From Novosphingobium sp. NDB2Meth1 (GTDB taxonomy: Bacteria; Pseudomonadota; Alphaproteobacteria; Sphingomonadales; Sphingomonadaceae): a DNA stretch of 64,000 nucleotides. This document shows positions 33,974-42,302 of the stretch, piece after piece (the stretch's first letter is position 1; the number at the start of each line of letters is the position of its first letter). The notes below the pieces were generated by a model. The model saw only the letters and a program-made list of their open reading frames with translations, was not told the DNA's origin and ran no database searches. The DNA lies in NCBI RefSeq assembly GCF_900117425.1, contig NZ_FPEH01000011.1, forward strand, positions 186,001 to 250,000, written 5' to 3'. The position numbers and the translations under genes were made by a program.

Positions 33974-35452
33974 TCACTCGTGTTCCTCTGCCTCATGCGC
34001 ACCTTCCGGCGCCGCAAAGTGCGTCTCGCGGCGCGGCGTGCTGCCTTCGCCATCCAGCGGTGTCGCGGTCAGCGTAAAGTCCTGCGAATGTGCCTGCTCA
34101 GCGGGCACCACGGCATAGAGCCGCACCTTGGCGGTGCTGTCTGCCGGGACCGGCACGTCGATGCTTGCGCGGGCGGCGTGGCGGTCCATCTCGTCGGTGT
34201 AGAGCGCAGCACCGGGCAGCCCTTCGGCTGCTATACGCAAGGTGCGCGGGCGGTCTTCCATGTTGCGCAGCGCCAGCGTGAAGGCATTGCGCACTGCGCC
34301 GCCTGAAAGCTGCACGAACTCCGGATTGCGCTCGCGCGCGACCGACAGCGTCAGCCGCTCGCGCGCGCCGAGCATGAACAGCAGTGCAAGGCCGATCCCG
34401 CCCCACACCGCGAAGTAGGCGATGAGGCGCGGGCGCAGCAGCACCTTCGCCACCGGCCGCGCGGGCTCGCCCTTGATCTCGCGCTCGGCATCGATGAGCG
34501 TGCAGTAGTCGATGAGGCCCCGCGCACGGCCCACCGAGGCCATCGCCCGGTCGCAGGCATCGACACACAGCGCGCAGGTGATACAGCCGATCTGCGGCCC
34601 CTCGCGGATGTCGATCCCGGTCGGGCAGACCGCCACGCACTGCCGGCAATCAATGCAATCACCGATAGGTGTGGCCGCTCCGCGCGCTTCCTTGAGCGAC
34701 CCGCGCGGCTCGCCCCTCCAGTGCTTGTACGTGACGGTCAGCGAATTCTCGTCCAGCATGGCGGTCTGGATGCGCGGCCAGGGACACATGTAGATGCACA
34801 CCTGCTCGCGCATGAAGCCGCCGAGCCAGAAGGTGGTGAAGGTGAGAATGCCCGTCGAGGCATAGGCGACGGGCGCCGCGGTGCCGGTCCAGAACTCGCG
34901 CTGCAGCGTCGGCGCATCGGCAAAGTAGAAGATCCACGCGCCGCCCGTCACGAAGGCGATGCCAAGGTAGACGCCCCACTTGAACATCCGCCGCACGAAC
35001 TTGGCAGGATTCCACGGCGCGGCATTGAGCCGCAGCTGCGCATTGCGGTCGCCATCGATCAGGCGGTCGACATGCTGGTAGAGATCGGTCCACACCGTCT
35101 GCGGGCAGGCATAGCCGCACCAGGCCCGGCCCACCGCGCTCGTGACGAGGAACAGCCCGATCCCCGCCATGATCAGCATTCCGGCGACGAAGTAGAACTC
35201 CTGCGGCCAGATCTCGATATCGAACATGTAGAACCGGCGGTGCGCCAGATCGACAAGCACCGCCTGCTCGGGGGCGTGCGGCCCCCGGTCCCAGCGGATC
35301 CACGGCGTGCCCCAGTAGACGGCGAGGCACACCGCCATGACGAACCATTTGAAGCGGCGGAACGGCCCGTCGATCTTCTTCGGGAATACCGCAGTCCGCT
35401 TGGCATAGAGCGGGGCCGCTGCTTCGGTCATGTTCGGATCCATCATGTTCAT
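33974..35452 (-). CDS. ccoG: CcoG/FixG ferredoxin-type cbb3 accessory protein
   Basis: A 492-residue membrane iron-sulfur protein that reduces Cu(II) to Cu(I) for cbb3 assembly. TM helices surround a cytoplasmic loop with two 4Fe-4S motifs: CIDCRQCVAVCP and CITCALCVDACD. 'WCGYACPQTVWTD' with its Cys pair and a periplasmic C-terminal immunoglobulin-like domain (about residues 350-480) are typical of FixG. The start is the first ATG of MNMMDPNM; the third Met is an alternative. It lies 5 bp after ccoP. Confidence 0.94.
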   Translation of the reverse strand: MNMMDPNMTEAAAPLYAKRTAVFPKKIDGPFRRFKWFVMAVCLAVYWGTPWIRWDRGPHAPEQAVLVDLAHRRFYMFDIEIWPQEFYFVAGMLIMAGIGLFLVTSAVGRAWCGYACPQTVWTDLYQHVDRLIDGDRNAQLRLNAAPWNPAKFVRRMFKWGVYLGIAFVTGGAWIFYFADAPTLQREFWTGTAAPVAYASTGILTFTTFWLGGFMREQVCIYMCPWPRIQTAMLDENSLTVTYKHWRGEPRGSLKEARGAATPIGDCIDCRQCVAVCPTGIDIREGPQIGCITCALCVDACDRAMASVGRARGLIDYCTLIDAEREIKGEPARPVAKVLLRPRLIAYFAVWGGIGLALLFMLGARERLTLSVARERNPEFVQLSGGAVRNAFTLALRNMEDRPRTLRIAAEGLPGAALYTDEMDRHAARASIDVPVPADSTAKVRLYAVVPAEQAHSQDFTLTATPLDGEGSTPRRETHFAAPEGAHEAEEHE

Positions 35453-35457
35453 GGCGG

Positions 35458-36399
35458 TTACTGCGCCGCCCCCGCAGTCGGAGTTGCCGCAGGCGCCGCC
35501 GGTGCAGGCGCAGCTTCGCCGCCACCCAGCGAATGGACGTAGACCGCCAGCATCTTGATCGTCACCGGATCGAGACGACCGGTCCAGGCCGGCATCACGC
35601 CGGCATGGGCATTGGTCACGGTGCCCACCAGCGAGGCGCGATCACCGCCATAGAGCCAGATCTTGTCGCTGAGCTTCGGCGCGCCGACGCTGCGGTTCCC
35701 CTCGCCGTTCGCGCCGTGGCAGACCGCGCAGTTGTCTGCATAGATCTGCGCGCCGCGCCGCGAAGAGGCGCTCGCCGGGTCCTGCTTGCTCAGCACGCGG
35801 ATATGGCTGACCACATCCTGCACTTGCGCAGGCGTGAGGATGCCATCCTTGCCGAAGCTCGGCATCAGGCTGCTGCGGGTGGCGTCATTGCCCGGCTGGC
35901 GGATGCCGTTCACCAGCGTCTGCTGGATCGCGCTCAGATCGCCGCCCCACAGCCAGTCGTCGTCGTTGAGGTTGGGATAGCCCTTCGCGCCCGCTGCGCC
36001 CGCGCCGTGGCACTGTACGCAGTTCACCTTGAACGCCGCATGCCCGCCTTCGATCGCGGCGCGCTGCAAGGCCGGATCGGCGGCCAGCGCCTCGATGGGA
36101 GTAGCCGCGATGGCATCGCGCACGCCCTGATGCTCGGCCTTCTCATGCGCGACTTCGTCGGCCAGCACGCCGCGGCTCGACCAGCCGAGCGTGCCCGCGC
36201 TCGCCGAATGGAGCATCGGGATCGCCGGATAGAGCACAACGTAGACCAGCGCGAAAACGACCGTCGCGTAGAAGGTCCAGAGCCACCAGCGCGGCAGCGG
36301 CGTATCGAGCTCCTCGATCCCGTCCCACTCATGGCCGACCTTGGCCGTGCCCGTGGCGTGATCGATCACCTTTGCGTGGTGTGTGCTGTCATGCGTCAT
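35458..36399 (-). CDS. ccoP: cbb3-type cytochrome c oxidase subunit III (dihaem CcoP)
   Basis: A 313-residue membrane-anchored dihaem cytochrome c of the oxygen-reducing cbb3 complex. The N-terminal region has 'GHEWDGIEELDTPLPRWW' followed by a TM helix (about residues 40-60). Two CxxCH haem sites are present: CVQCH and CAVCH, each followed by a probable Met ligand (MPSFG, MPAW). An Ala/Pro-rich tail ends the protein. The start at MTHDST is preferred because GAGG lies nine bases before it; an ATG nine bases earlier is possible. It overlaps ccoQ by 11 bp. Confidence 0.94.
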   Translation of the reverse strand: MTHDSTHHAKVIDHATGTAKVGHEWDGIEELDTPLPRWWLWTFYATVVFALVYVVLYPAIPMLHSASAGTLGWSSRGVLADEVAHEKAEHQGVRDAIAATPIEALAADPALQRAAIEGGHAAFKVNCVQCHGAGAAGAKGYPNLNDDDWLWGGDLSAIQQTLVNGIRQPGNDATRSSLMPSFGKDGILTPAQVQDVVSHIRVLSKQDPASASSRRGAQIYADNCAVCHGANGEGNRSVGAPKLSDKIWLYGGDRASLVGTVTNAHAGVMPAWTGRLDPVTIKMLAVYVHSLGGGEAAPAPAAPAATPTAGAAQ

Positions 36400-36580
36400 T
36401 GGAGTCATCCTCGAAGATCGAGAGCGCCGCATCGCGGCTCGCCGCGCGTCCGCCCGGGCGGAACGGCCAGAGGCAGAGGCCCACGAAGACCAGCGCCATG
36501 ATCGCCAGCCCGTAGCTGTCGGCCAGATGCCGCAGCAGGTCGTAGGTCGAATGGGTGGAGAGCTGGAGGAAGGCGTTCAC
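36389..36580 (-). CDS. ccoQ: cbb3-type oxidase subunit CcoQ
   Basis: A 63-residue single-TM protein with '[26 protein letters not shown]' spanning the membrane, the CcoQ pattern. It begins at GTG, overlapping the ccoO stop as GTGA. CcoQ stabilises the cbb3 complex and its association with CcoP. No start other than GTG fits the length. Confidence 0.9.
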   Translation of the reverse strand: MNAFLQLSTHSTYDLLRHLADSYGLAIMALVFVGLCLWPFRPGGRAASRDAALSIFEDDSNDA

Positions 36581-37326
36581 CGGCCCTTCTCCTTGGCCAG
36601 ATGTTCCTGCGCCGCCGGGGCGTTCACATCGACCATCGTGCCCAGCACCTGAAGATAGGCGACAAGCGCATCCATCTCGGTCAGGCGCTTGGGATCGCCG
36701 TCGAAGTCGCGCGCCGTCGCGCCGGGGTAGCGCTTGAGGAATGCCGCGTGATCGGCATCGGGATCGGCCTGCGCCTTGAGGTCGTCGTTGGCGGCGGCAA
36801 TTTCGTCCTTGGTATAGGGCACGCCCACCCGCTCCAGCGTCTGCAGTGCAGGCACCATGTCGCCTTGATCGAGCGGCTGATCCTTGAGGAATCCGTAAGT
36901 TGGCATGATCGATTCCGGCACGACCGAACGCGGGTCGGTCAGGTGCTGGACATGCCATTCATCCGAATACTTGCCGCCAACGCGGGCAAGGTCCGGCCCC
37001 GTGCGCTTGGAGCCCCACTGGAACGGATGGTCGTACATCGATTCCGCCGCGAGGCTGTAGTGCCCATAGCGCTCCACCTCATCGCGGAAGGGGCGGATCA
37101 TCTGGCTGTGGCAGACGTAGCAGCCCTCACGGACGTAGATGTCGCGCCCAGCCTGCTCGAGCGGAGTATAGGGGCGCATCCCCTGCACTTTCTCGATCGT
37201 GTTATCGATCCAGAACAGCGGCGCGATCTCGACGATCCCGCCCACCGTGACCGCCGCGAAGGCGAGGACGCCCAAGAGGGTGACGTTGCGTTCCAGCTTG
37301 CGGTGGCGTTCCATGAAAGTTGCCAT
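36577..37326 (-). CDS. ccoO: cbb3-type cytochrome c oxidase subunit II (CcoO)
   Basis: A 249-residue monohaem cytochrome c with an N-terminal TM anchor (about residues 14-40) and the haem site CYVCH in '[15 protein letters not shown]', with 'SIMPTYGFL' as the likely Met ligand region. It passes electrons from CcoP to CcoN. It starts 24 bp after ccoN and overlaps ccoQ by 4 bp. Confidence 0.95.
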   Translation of the reverse strand: MATFMERHRKLERNVTLLGVLAFAAVTVGGIVEIAPLFWIDNTIEKVQGMRPYTPLEQAGRDIYVREGCYVCHSQMIRPFRDEVERYGHYSLAAESMYDHPFQWGSKRTGPDLARVGGKYSDEWHVQHLTDPRSVVPESIMPTYGFLKDQPLDQGDMVPALQTLERVGVPYTKDEIAAANDDLKAQADPDADHAAFLKRYPGATARDFDGDPKRLTEMDALVAYLQVLGTMVDVNAPAAQEHLAKEKGR

Positions 37327-37350
37327 GTCGGTATCTCCTGGTCGGCCGGG

Positions 37351-38994
37351 TCAGATGGCGAGCGGGGGGGCGAGCGGCACGTCGCGCGCGGGATCGAAGG
37401 CTGCCGAATGCAGCGGCTGCTCGTCGCGGTAGTGGCCGAGGATCGTGCGGGTGATGTTGGTGGCCATCACCGCCGCACCGGAGAGGTAGAGCAGCCCGCC
37501 AAAGACGCGCAGCACGTACATCGGGTGGAGCGCGGCGACGGTGTCGGCGAAGGAGTTCACCAGGTAGCCGTCCGGCCCGTATTCGCGCCACATCAACCCT
37601 TGCGTGATCCCCGCCACCCACATCGCGGCGGTGTAGAAAACGATCCCCAGCGTCGCGAGCCAGAAGTGCCAGTTGACCATGCGCAGCGAGTAGAGGCGTT
37701 CCCGGCCCCACAGGCGCGGCGCAAGGTAGTAGAGGCAGCTGAAGGTGATCATGCCGTTCCAGCCCAGCGCGCCCGAGTGCACGTGGCCGATGGTCCAGTC
37801 GGTGTAGTGGCTGAGCGAGTTGACCGACTTGATGCTCATCATCGGACCCTCGAAGGTGCTCATGCCGTAGAAGGCGAGCGCGAGGACCATCATGCGCAGG
37901 ATCGGATCGGTGCGGATCTTGTCCCAGGCGCCGTTGAGCGTCATCAGGCCGTTGATCATGCCGCCCCAGCTCGGCATCCACAGCATGACCGAGAAGACCA
38001 TGCCCAGCGTCTGTGCCCAGTCGGGCAGCGCGGTGTAGTGGAGGTGGTGCGGACCCGCCCAGATGTAGAGGAAGATCAGCGCCCAGAAGTGGATGATCGA
38101 CAGCCGGTAGGAATAGACCGGGCGTTCGGCCTGCTTCGGCACGAAGTAGTACATCATCGCGAGGAAGCCGGCGGTGAGGAAGAAGCCGACCGCGTTATGG
38201 CCGTACCACCACTGGACGAGCGCGCCCTGCACCCCGCCGAACAGCGGATAGCTGCGCGATCCGAACCAGCTCACCGGCACGTTCACGTTGTTGACGAGGT
38301 GGAGCATCGCCACTGTCAGGATGAACGAGAGGTAGAACCAGTTGGCGACGTAGATGTGCGGCTCGGAGCGCTTCAGCAGCGTACCGACGAAGACCGCGAG
38401 ATAGGCGACCCAGACCACGGTGAGCCACAAGTCAACGTACCATTCCGGTTCAGCATACTCCTTGCCCTGGCTGATCCCCATGAGGTAGCCGGTGGCCGCG
38501 AGCACGATGAAAAGCTGGTATCCCCAGAACACGAACGTCGCGAGCCCGGGCAGAGCAAGCCGTGTGCGGCAGGTGCGCTGGACCACGTAGAACGATGTCG
38601 CGATGAGGGCATTGCCGCCGAACGCGAAGATCACCGCGGAGGTGTGCAGCGGCCTCAGGCGTCCGAAATTGATCCACTGCAGCCCGAGATTCATCTGCGG
38701 GAAGGCCATCTCGAGCGCGATGTAGAGCCCCGCCAGGAACCCCGCCATGCCCCAGAACACCGTCGCGATCACGCCGAGGCGGATCAGGTCGTCGTCATAA
38801 CGCCCTGTATCAACTGGGCGAATCGCCGCAGCCGGATCCCAGCCCCGCACCGTGACGACAAGACCGATGAGCGCGGCAGCTGCGCAGATCATCATATGGA
38901 CGGCAAAACCGATATCGGCCGCCAGTGCGGTGGCGATCACCGCGAAGAACAACGCAGCCAACCATAGGCCAGTGCGCGGGAGAACGGAGTCCAT
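37351..38994 (-). CDS. ccoN: cbb3-type cytochrome c oxidase subunit I (CcoN)
   Basis: A 547-residue haem-copper oxidase catalytic subunit with about 14 TM helices, the O2-reducing core of the high-affinity cbb3 oxidase. Histidines for the haem and CuB are in '[18 protein letters not shown]', '[13 protein letters not shown]', '[13 protein letters not shown]' and '[13 protein letters not shown]'. The start at MDSVLPRTG follows AAGGGAAGG. The frame is open for 32 codons upstream but that includes the leader. It is the first gene of the operon, behind an Fnr box. Confidence 0.96.
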   Translation of the reverse strand: MDSVLPRTGLWLAALFFAVIATALAADIGFAVHMMICAAAALIGLVVTVRGWDPAAAIRPVDTGRYDDDLIRLGVIATVFWGMAGFLAGLYIALEMAFPQMNLGLQWINFGRLRPLHTSAVIFAFGGNALIATSFYVVQRTCRTRLALPGLATFVFWGYQLFIVLAATGYLMGISQGKEYAEPEWYVDLWLTVVWVAYLAVFVGTLLKRSEPHIYVANWFYLSFILTVAMLHLVNNVNVPVSWFGSRSYPLFGGVQGALVQWWYGHNAVGFFLTAGFLAMMYYFVPKQAERPVYSYRLSIIHFWALIFLYIWAGPHHLHYTALPDWAQTLGMVFSVMLWMPSWGGMINGLMTLNGAWDKIRTDPILRMMVLALAFYGMSTFEGPMMSIKSVNSLSHYTDWTIGHVHSGALGWNGMITFSCLYYLAPRLWGRERLYSLRMVNWHFWLATLGIVFYTAAMWVAGITQGLMWREYGPDGYLVNSFADTVAALHPMYVLRVFGGLLYLSGAAVMATNITRTILGHYRDEQPLHSAAFDPARDVPLAPPLAI

Positions 38995-39054
38995 GGACCT
39001 TCCCTTCGAACCAAGAAGCTGGACTGTCCCTGCCCCGCCTTCGCCCCCGCAACA

Positions 39055-39068
39055 TTGACCCGTGTCAA
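39055..39068 (-). promoter_or_regulatory. Fnr/FixK-type box upstream of ccoN
   Basis: TTGACCCGTGTCAA matches TTGA-N6-TCAA exactly. Its centre is about 67 bases before the ccoN ATG, so a class II site (centre at -41.5) would give a leader of roughly 26 bases with the strong ribosome-binding site. No clear -10 is visible. It is probably bound by the Fnr encoded at 40071-40811. Confidence 0.8.
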
Positions 39069-39072
39069 TTTC

Positions 39073-39089
39073 TGCGAAGCTGTTTCGCA
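39073..39089. promoter_or_regulatory. Second dyad beside the ccoN Fnr box
   Basis: TGCGAA-GCTGT-TTCGCA, a 6+6 inverted repeat, begins 4 bases from the Fnr box and lies in the shared ccoN/ompW divergent region. It could bind a second regulator; no family is recognised. Confidence 0.35.
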
Positions 39090-39137
39090 AGGAGCGGGAT
39101 TCTATTTGCCATAACGGTTATTCTTTCTTGTCGCGAT

Positions 39138-39151
39138 TTGCGCTCCGTCAA
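39138..39151 (+). promoter_or_regulatory. Imperfect Fnr box upstream of ompW
   Basis: TTGCGCTCCGTCAA matches TTGA-N6-TCAA with one mismatch, centred about 105 bases before the ompW ATG. Fnr regulation of ompW is known in E. coli, which makes the site credible. Confidence 0.4.
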
Positions 39152-39249
39152 TGTTGCGGGTGCGTCCTCCCGGCATTGAGACGGTGTGCTGCGGCCTTCA
39201 AGCCGTCCTGCGAGGGGCAGGACATCCGCAGCTGAAGGAGCCCCAGCTC

Positions 39250-39936
39250 ATGAAGACTCTCCACGCTGCCGCTACGCTCGCAGCACTCGCTTCCACCGCC
39301 CTTGTCGCAGCACCTGCCCATGCGGGATCGACTGAGGGCAAGTGGCAGATCAAGGTGCTCGGCTCGGCCGTGCTGCCTGATGGCAAGATCAGCCGGATCG
39401 ACAAGGACCTCATTGGCCTGCCCGCCGGATCGCAGACCAAGGCGAGCGACAACGGCGTGCCGACGCTCGCGGTCGAGTACTTCTTCACGAAGAACGTCTC
39501 GGCCGAAACGATCTGCTGCACCAGCGCGCACCATGTCACCGGCGCCGGTCCGCTCGCCGGCGCGGCCATTGTCGACCACGCGATCCTCATCCCCGCCACC
39601 TTGACGCTCAAGTATCACCTGCCGCTGCCCGGCGGGATCAAGCCTTACGTCGGCGTCGGCCCGTCGCTCTACCTGTGGCTGGGTGAACGCCCCGGTGCGG
39701 CCGCCGCCTCGCTCGGCGCGGCGCGCGTGCACTTGTCCAACGAAGTCGGCGTCGCGGTCCAGGGCGGTGTCGATATCGCGCTGGGCAAGAAGGGCTTCGG
39801 CCTCAGCCTCGATGCCAAGAAGTACTGGATGGGCACGACCGCCCGCTTCTACACCGCAGGCGGTGTCGAGGCGCTGACCACGCGCCACAAGATCGACGCC
39901 TGGATCCTCAGCGCAGGCGTCTCCTACCGCTTCTGA
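39250..39936 (+). CDS. ompW: OmpW family outer membrane protein
   Basis: A 228-residue eight-stranded beta-barrel protein with a signal peptide (MKTLHAAATLAALASTALVAAPAHA-G). The OmpW pattern is clear: 'WQIKVLGSAVLPDGK', 'PTLAVEYFFTKNVSAETICC', 'TLTLKYHLPLPGGIKPYVGVGPS' and the terminal 'ILSAGVSYRF' with C-terminal Phe. OmpW forms a narrow hydrophobic channel induced by oxygen limitation or stress in several bacteria. AAGGAG lies nine bases before the ATG. It is divergent from ccoN and may share oxygen control. Confidence 0.92.
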   Translation: MKTLHAAATLAALASTALVAAPAHAGSTEGKWQIKVLGSAVLPDGKISRIDKDLIGLPAGSQTKASDNGVPTLAVEYFFTKNVSAETICCTSAHHVTGAGPLAGAAIVDHAILIPATLTLKYHLPLPGGIKPYVGVGPSLYLWLGERPGAAAASLGAARVHLSNEVGVAVQGGVDIALGKKGFGLSLDAKKYWMGTTARFYTAGGVEALTTRHKIDAWILSAGVSYRF

Positions 39937-40013
39937 ACCGATTGCACGGCCGACGCGGATAGCCTCCGACCTTACCCGCGCGGCAGGGCATACCTCCCTA
40001 CCCATGGGAGGGG

Positions 40014-40064
40014 CGGCGGGTGGCGAGCAGGGCTTCGGCCTCGCTCACCGCCCGCCGAATTTTT
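40014..40064 (+). terminator. Rho-independent terminator after ompW
   Basis: Outer stem CGGCGGG / CCCGCCG (40014-40020 with 40051-40057), extended inside by imperfect GGCGAGC / TCGCTCACC pairing and a GGCTTCGGCC core, is followed by AATTTTT. It ends 7 bases before the convergent fnr stop. Confidence 0.7.
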
Positions 40065-40070
40065 CAGTGA

Positions 40071-40811
40071 TCAGCCCGCGAGCGCCTGCAGGGCAGCCCG
40101 GTCAAGAATCTCGACATCGCGCCGTCCGGGCAGGGCGACGACGCCGTCGGCCTTGAGCCTGGTGAACTGGCGGCTCACCGTCTCGATGGTCAGGCCCAAA
40201 AGGTCCGCCACCTGCTGGCGCGAGAAGGGCAGCGTGAACTGCCGCGCCGGACCGGTGTGGGCCATGCAGCCGTTGTCCGCGAGGCGCTCGGACATATCGA
40301 GCAGGAAGGTGGCGATCTTCTCCGGCGCGCTCTTGCGGCCGAGCAGCATCATCCATGCGCGGGTGCGGTCGAGCTCGGCCAGCGTGCGTTCGAGCAGCTT
40401 GTGCTCGAGCTCGGGGTGCTCGCGGGCGAAGCGGTCGAAATCATTGCGGGCGAACACGCAGACCCGCGCATCGGTGAGAGCGACGACGCTCGCGGCGCTC
40501 GTCTGGCCGAACGGGCGGCCGATGAAATCGGAAGGATAGGCGACGCCGACGATCTGCTCGCGGCCATCGGCGGTGCTGGTGGTAAGCTTGAGGACGCCTT
40601 CGATCACGTTGGCGACGAGCAGCGAGTCGTCGTCCTCCCAGATCAGCGGTTCACCGGCGGAAACGGAGCGGCGGCGGCCCATGGCGCTGAGCGCCGTAAT
40701 CTCGGGGTGCTCGAGACCGGCACAAATGGCCCGATTGCGGACTATGCAAGTATCACAGGCGCTCATCCATTCCGGTTCTACCAGCCGGAGAGGTCTGCGG
40801 CAATCGTGCAT
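40071..40811 (-). CDS. fnrL: Fnr-type oxygen-sensing transcription regulator
   Basis: A 246-residue Crp/Fnr regulator. Three N-terminal cysteines (C19, C22, C30 in CDTCIVRNRAIC) and a central one (C118 in ARVCVF) are placed to bind the O2-labile 4Fe-4S cluster, so this is an oxygen sensor rather than a FixK lacking cysteines. The cyclic-nucleotide-like barrel is followed by a dimerisation helix and a C-terminal HTH: 'FSRQQVADLLGLTIETVSRQFTRL', whose E-x2-SR recognition helix reads TTGA half-sites. It stands close to its predicted target ccoN. The ATG is far from any good ribosome-binding site; Met16 (MSACDT) is an alternative start. Confidence 0.9.
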   Translation of the reverse strand: MHDCRRPLRLVEPEWMSACDTCIVRNRAICAGLEHPEITALSAMGRRRSVSAGEPLIWEDDDSLLVANVIEGVLKLTTSTADGREQIVGVAYPSDFIGRPFGQTSAASVVALTDARVCVFARNDFDRFAREHPELEHKLLERTLAELDRTRAWMMLLGRKSAPEKIATFLLDMSERLADNGCMAHTGPARQFTLPFSRQQVADLLGLTIETVSRQFTRLKADGVVALPGRRDVEILDRAALQALAG

Positions 40812-40968
40812 CCGTCTAGCTACCTAAAAACATGACGAAAAGTGGGCGGCAAGGGATGCTCGCCGCCCGAAGTCGGGGAGAAATCGGCGGAAGGGGGAAT
40901 GACAGCCCAAGAACCCGGGCGGGTCCTTCCGCGCCCCATCCTTGTGGCAGAGTCGCCGGGCGCGATCC

Positions 40969-40982
40969 TTGACCGAGATCAA
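40969..40982 (-). promoter_or_regulatory. Fnr box upstream of fnr (autoregulation)
   Basis: TTGACCGAGATCAA matches TTGA-N6-TCAA exactly. It lies in the 220-bp region between the end of the flavin reductase gene and the fnr start, centred about 164 bases before the fnr ATG. Positive or negative autoregulation is inferred. No other gene starts from this region. Confidence 0.7.
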
Positions 40983-41031
40983 ACTGGAATCTTGACTACA
41001 AATAAATCTACCCGTGGGTAGCCTTGGCCGA

Positions 41032-41517
41032 TCAATCGGCGAGCAGCGCGAGATCGTGATACTGCCCGCGGAAGAACAGCAGCGGGTTGCCCGCGCCTTC
41101 CTTGCCCAGCGCTTCCACGGCGCCCACGACGAGCCAGTGATCGCCCACTTCGGTCACACGCTCGATCGTGCAGTCGATCCACGCGATGGCGTTGTCGAGT
41201 ACCGGCAGGCCCGCCGGGCTGAGCCCATGCGCAAGTTCGGCGAACTTGTCTTCCGCGCGCGCAGCAAACCGGCGGCACAGCGAGAGCTGATCGGCCCCCA
41301 ACACGTTGACGCAGAAACGCCCCGTTGCCGCGATCTTGGGCCAGGTGCCGGAGCGCTTGTCGGGGAAAAAACCAACCAGCGGCGGATCGAGCGAGATCGA
41401 GGTGAACGAGCCAACGACAAGGCCGAAGCGCTCGCCCGATTCTGCCAGCGCGGTCACCACGCAGACCCCGGTCGGGTAGGCTCCAAGCACATCACGGAAC
41501 TGGCGGGGATCGATCAT
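41032..41517 (-). CDS. Flavin reductase-like protein
   Basis: A 161-residue FMN-binding split-barrel protein of the flavin reductase (HpaC/DIM6-NTAB) family. 'FRDVLGAYPTGVCVVTA' at the N-terminus, 'GLVVGSFTSISLDPPLVGFFPDK' and 'FCVNVLGADQLSLCRRFA' are the standard blocks. Such enzymes give reduced flavin to a partner monooxygenase. The start at MIDPRQF follows GGGGAGG. It is 33 bp downstream of cysQ on the same strand, so a link to sulfur metabolism is possible; desulfonating monooxygenases use such reductases. Confidence 0.88.
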   Translation of the reverse strand: MIDPRQFRDVLGAYPTGVCVVTALAESGERFGLVVGSFTSISLDPPLVGFFPDKRSGTWPKIAATGRFCVNVLGADQLSLCRRFAARAEDKFAELAHGLSPAGLPVLDNAIAWIDCTIERVTEVGDHWLVVGAVEALGKEGAGNPLLFFRGQYHDLALLAD

Positions 41518-41550
41518 CGCACCTCCCCGTGCTTGCAAACCAGATGCCGG

Positions 41551-42285
41551 TCAAGCCTCGATTGCCGTGACGGCACCAAGGACTCGCCTTGCCCATTCCT
41601 GACGGCAAATCAGGAGGTCCGGCAGGTAGGTATCGCGGTTGTTGTAGACGAGCGGTGAGCCGTCGATCCGCGAGACGTGCAGCCCGGCGGCGGCAGCCAC
41701 CGCCACCGGCGCGCAGTTGTCCCATTCGTATTGCCCGCCCGAATGGAGGTAGATCTCCGCCTCCCCGCGCACGACTGCCATGGCCTTTGCGCCCGCCGAG
41801 CCCATTGGCACGAGCTGGCCGCCGAGCATCTTCGCGACCTCGACCGCTTCATGCGCCGGTCGGGTGCGGCTGACCAGCAGGCGCGGCTTCTCGGCCATCG
41901 GCGGCAAGGGCTGCGGCGCGCCGCTATCAAGCACGAGATCGAGCCCCGGCAGTGCCACTGCGCCCAGCGTGGCGACACCGTCCACCGCAAGGCCGACATG
42001 CACGGCCCAGTCGCTGCGGCCTTCGCCATACTCGCGCGTGCCATCGAGCGGATCGATGATCCAGACGCGCGACTTGCCGAGGCGCTCGGGGGTATCCTGC
42101 GTTTCCTCCGACAAGACGCCGTCATCCGGCCGGTGCGCCGCGACTTCGGCCATCAACCAGGTATTCGCGCGGAGATCCCCTTCGGCGCCGAGGGCCTTGC
42201 CTTCGTGCGTGTCGGCCCCGCGCAGGTCCATCAGGATGCGCGCGGCGCCCGCCGCCAGATGCCGCGCCAGTTCGATATCGTCCAT
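41551..42285 (-). CDS. cysQ: 3'(2'),5'-bisphosphate nucleotidase CysQ
   Basis: A 244-residue inositol monophosphatase-fold enzyme that removes the 3'-phosphate of PAP/PAPS, preventing PAP build-up in sulfate assimilation. Metal motifs: 'VLSEET', DPLDGT (in VWIIDPLDGTREY) and the C-terminal 'YEWDNCAPVAVAAAAGL'. An AGGGG site five bases before the ATG was preferred over the preceding TTG. It is 17 bp downstream of cysNC, which supports the CysQ assignment over general inositol phosphatases. Confidence 0.92.
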   Translation of the reverse strand: MDDIELARHLAAGAARILMDLRGADTHEGKALGAEGDLRANTWLMAEVAAHRPDDGVLSEETQDTPERLGKSRVWIIDPLDGTREYGEGRSDWAVHVGLAVDGVATLGAVALPGLDLVLDSGAPQPLPPMAEKPRLLVSRTRPAHEAVEVAKMLGGQLVPMGSAGAKAMAVVRGEAEIYLHSGGQYEWDNCAPVAVAAAAGLHVSRIDGSPLVYNNRDTYLPDLLICRQEWARRVLGAVTAIEA

Positions 42286-42302
42286 CAAGACCCCTGCACT
42301 CG

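Noticed and set aside
36601..38967. 788-codon rightward frame across ccoO and ccoN
   Set aside because: Arg/His/Gln/Glu-rich translation without domains, opposite to two certain genes; GC-rich third-position bias keeps antisense frames open.
40991..41010. TTGACTACAAATAA as a further Fnr box
   Set aside because: It has a TTGA half-site but no TCAA at the required spacing.
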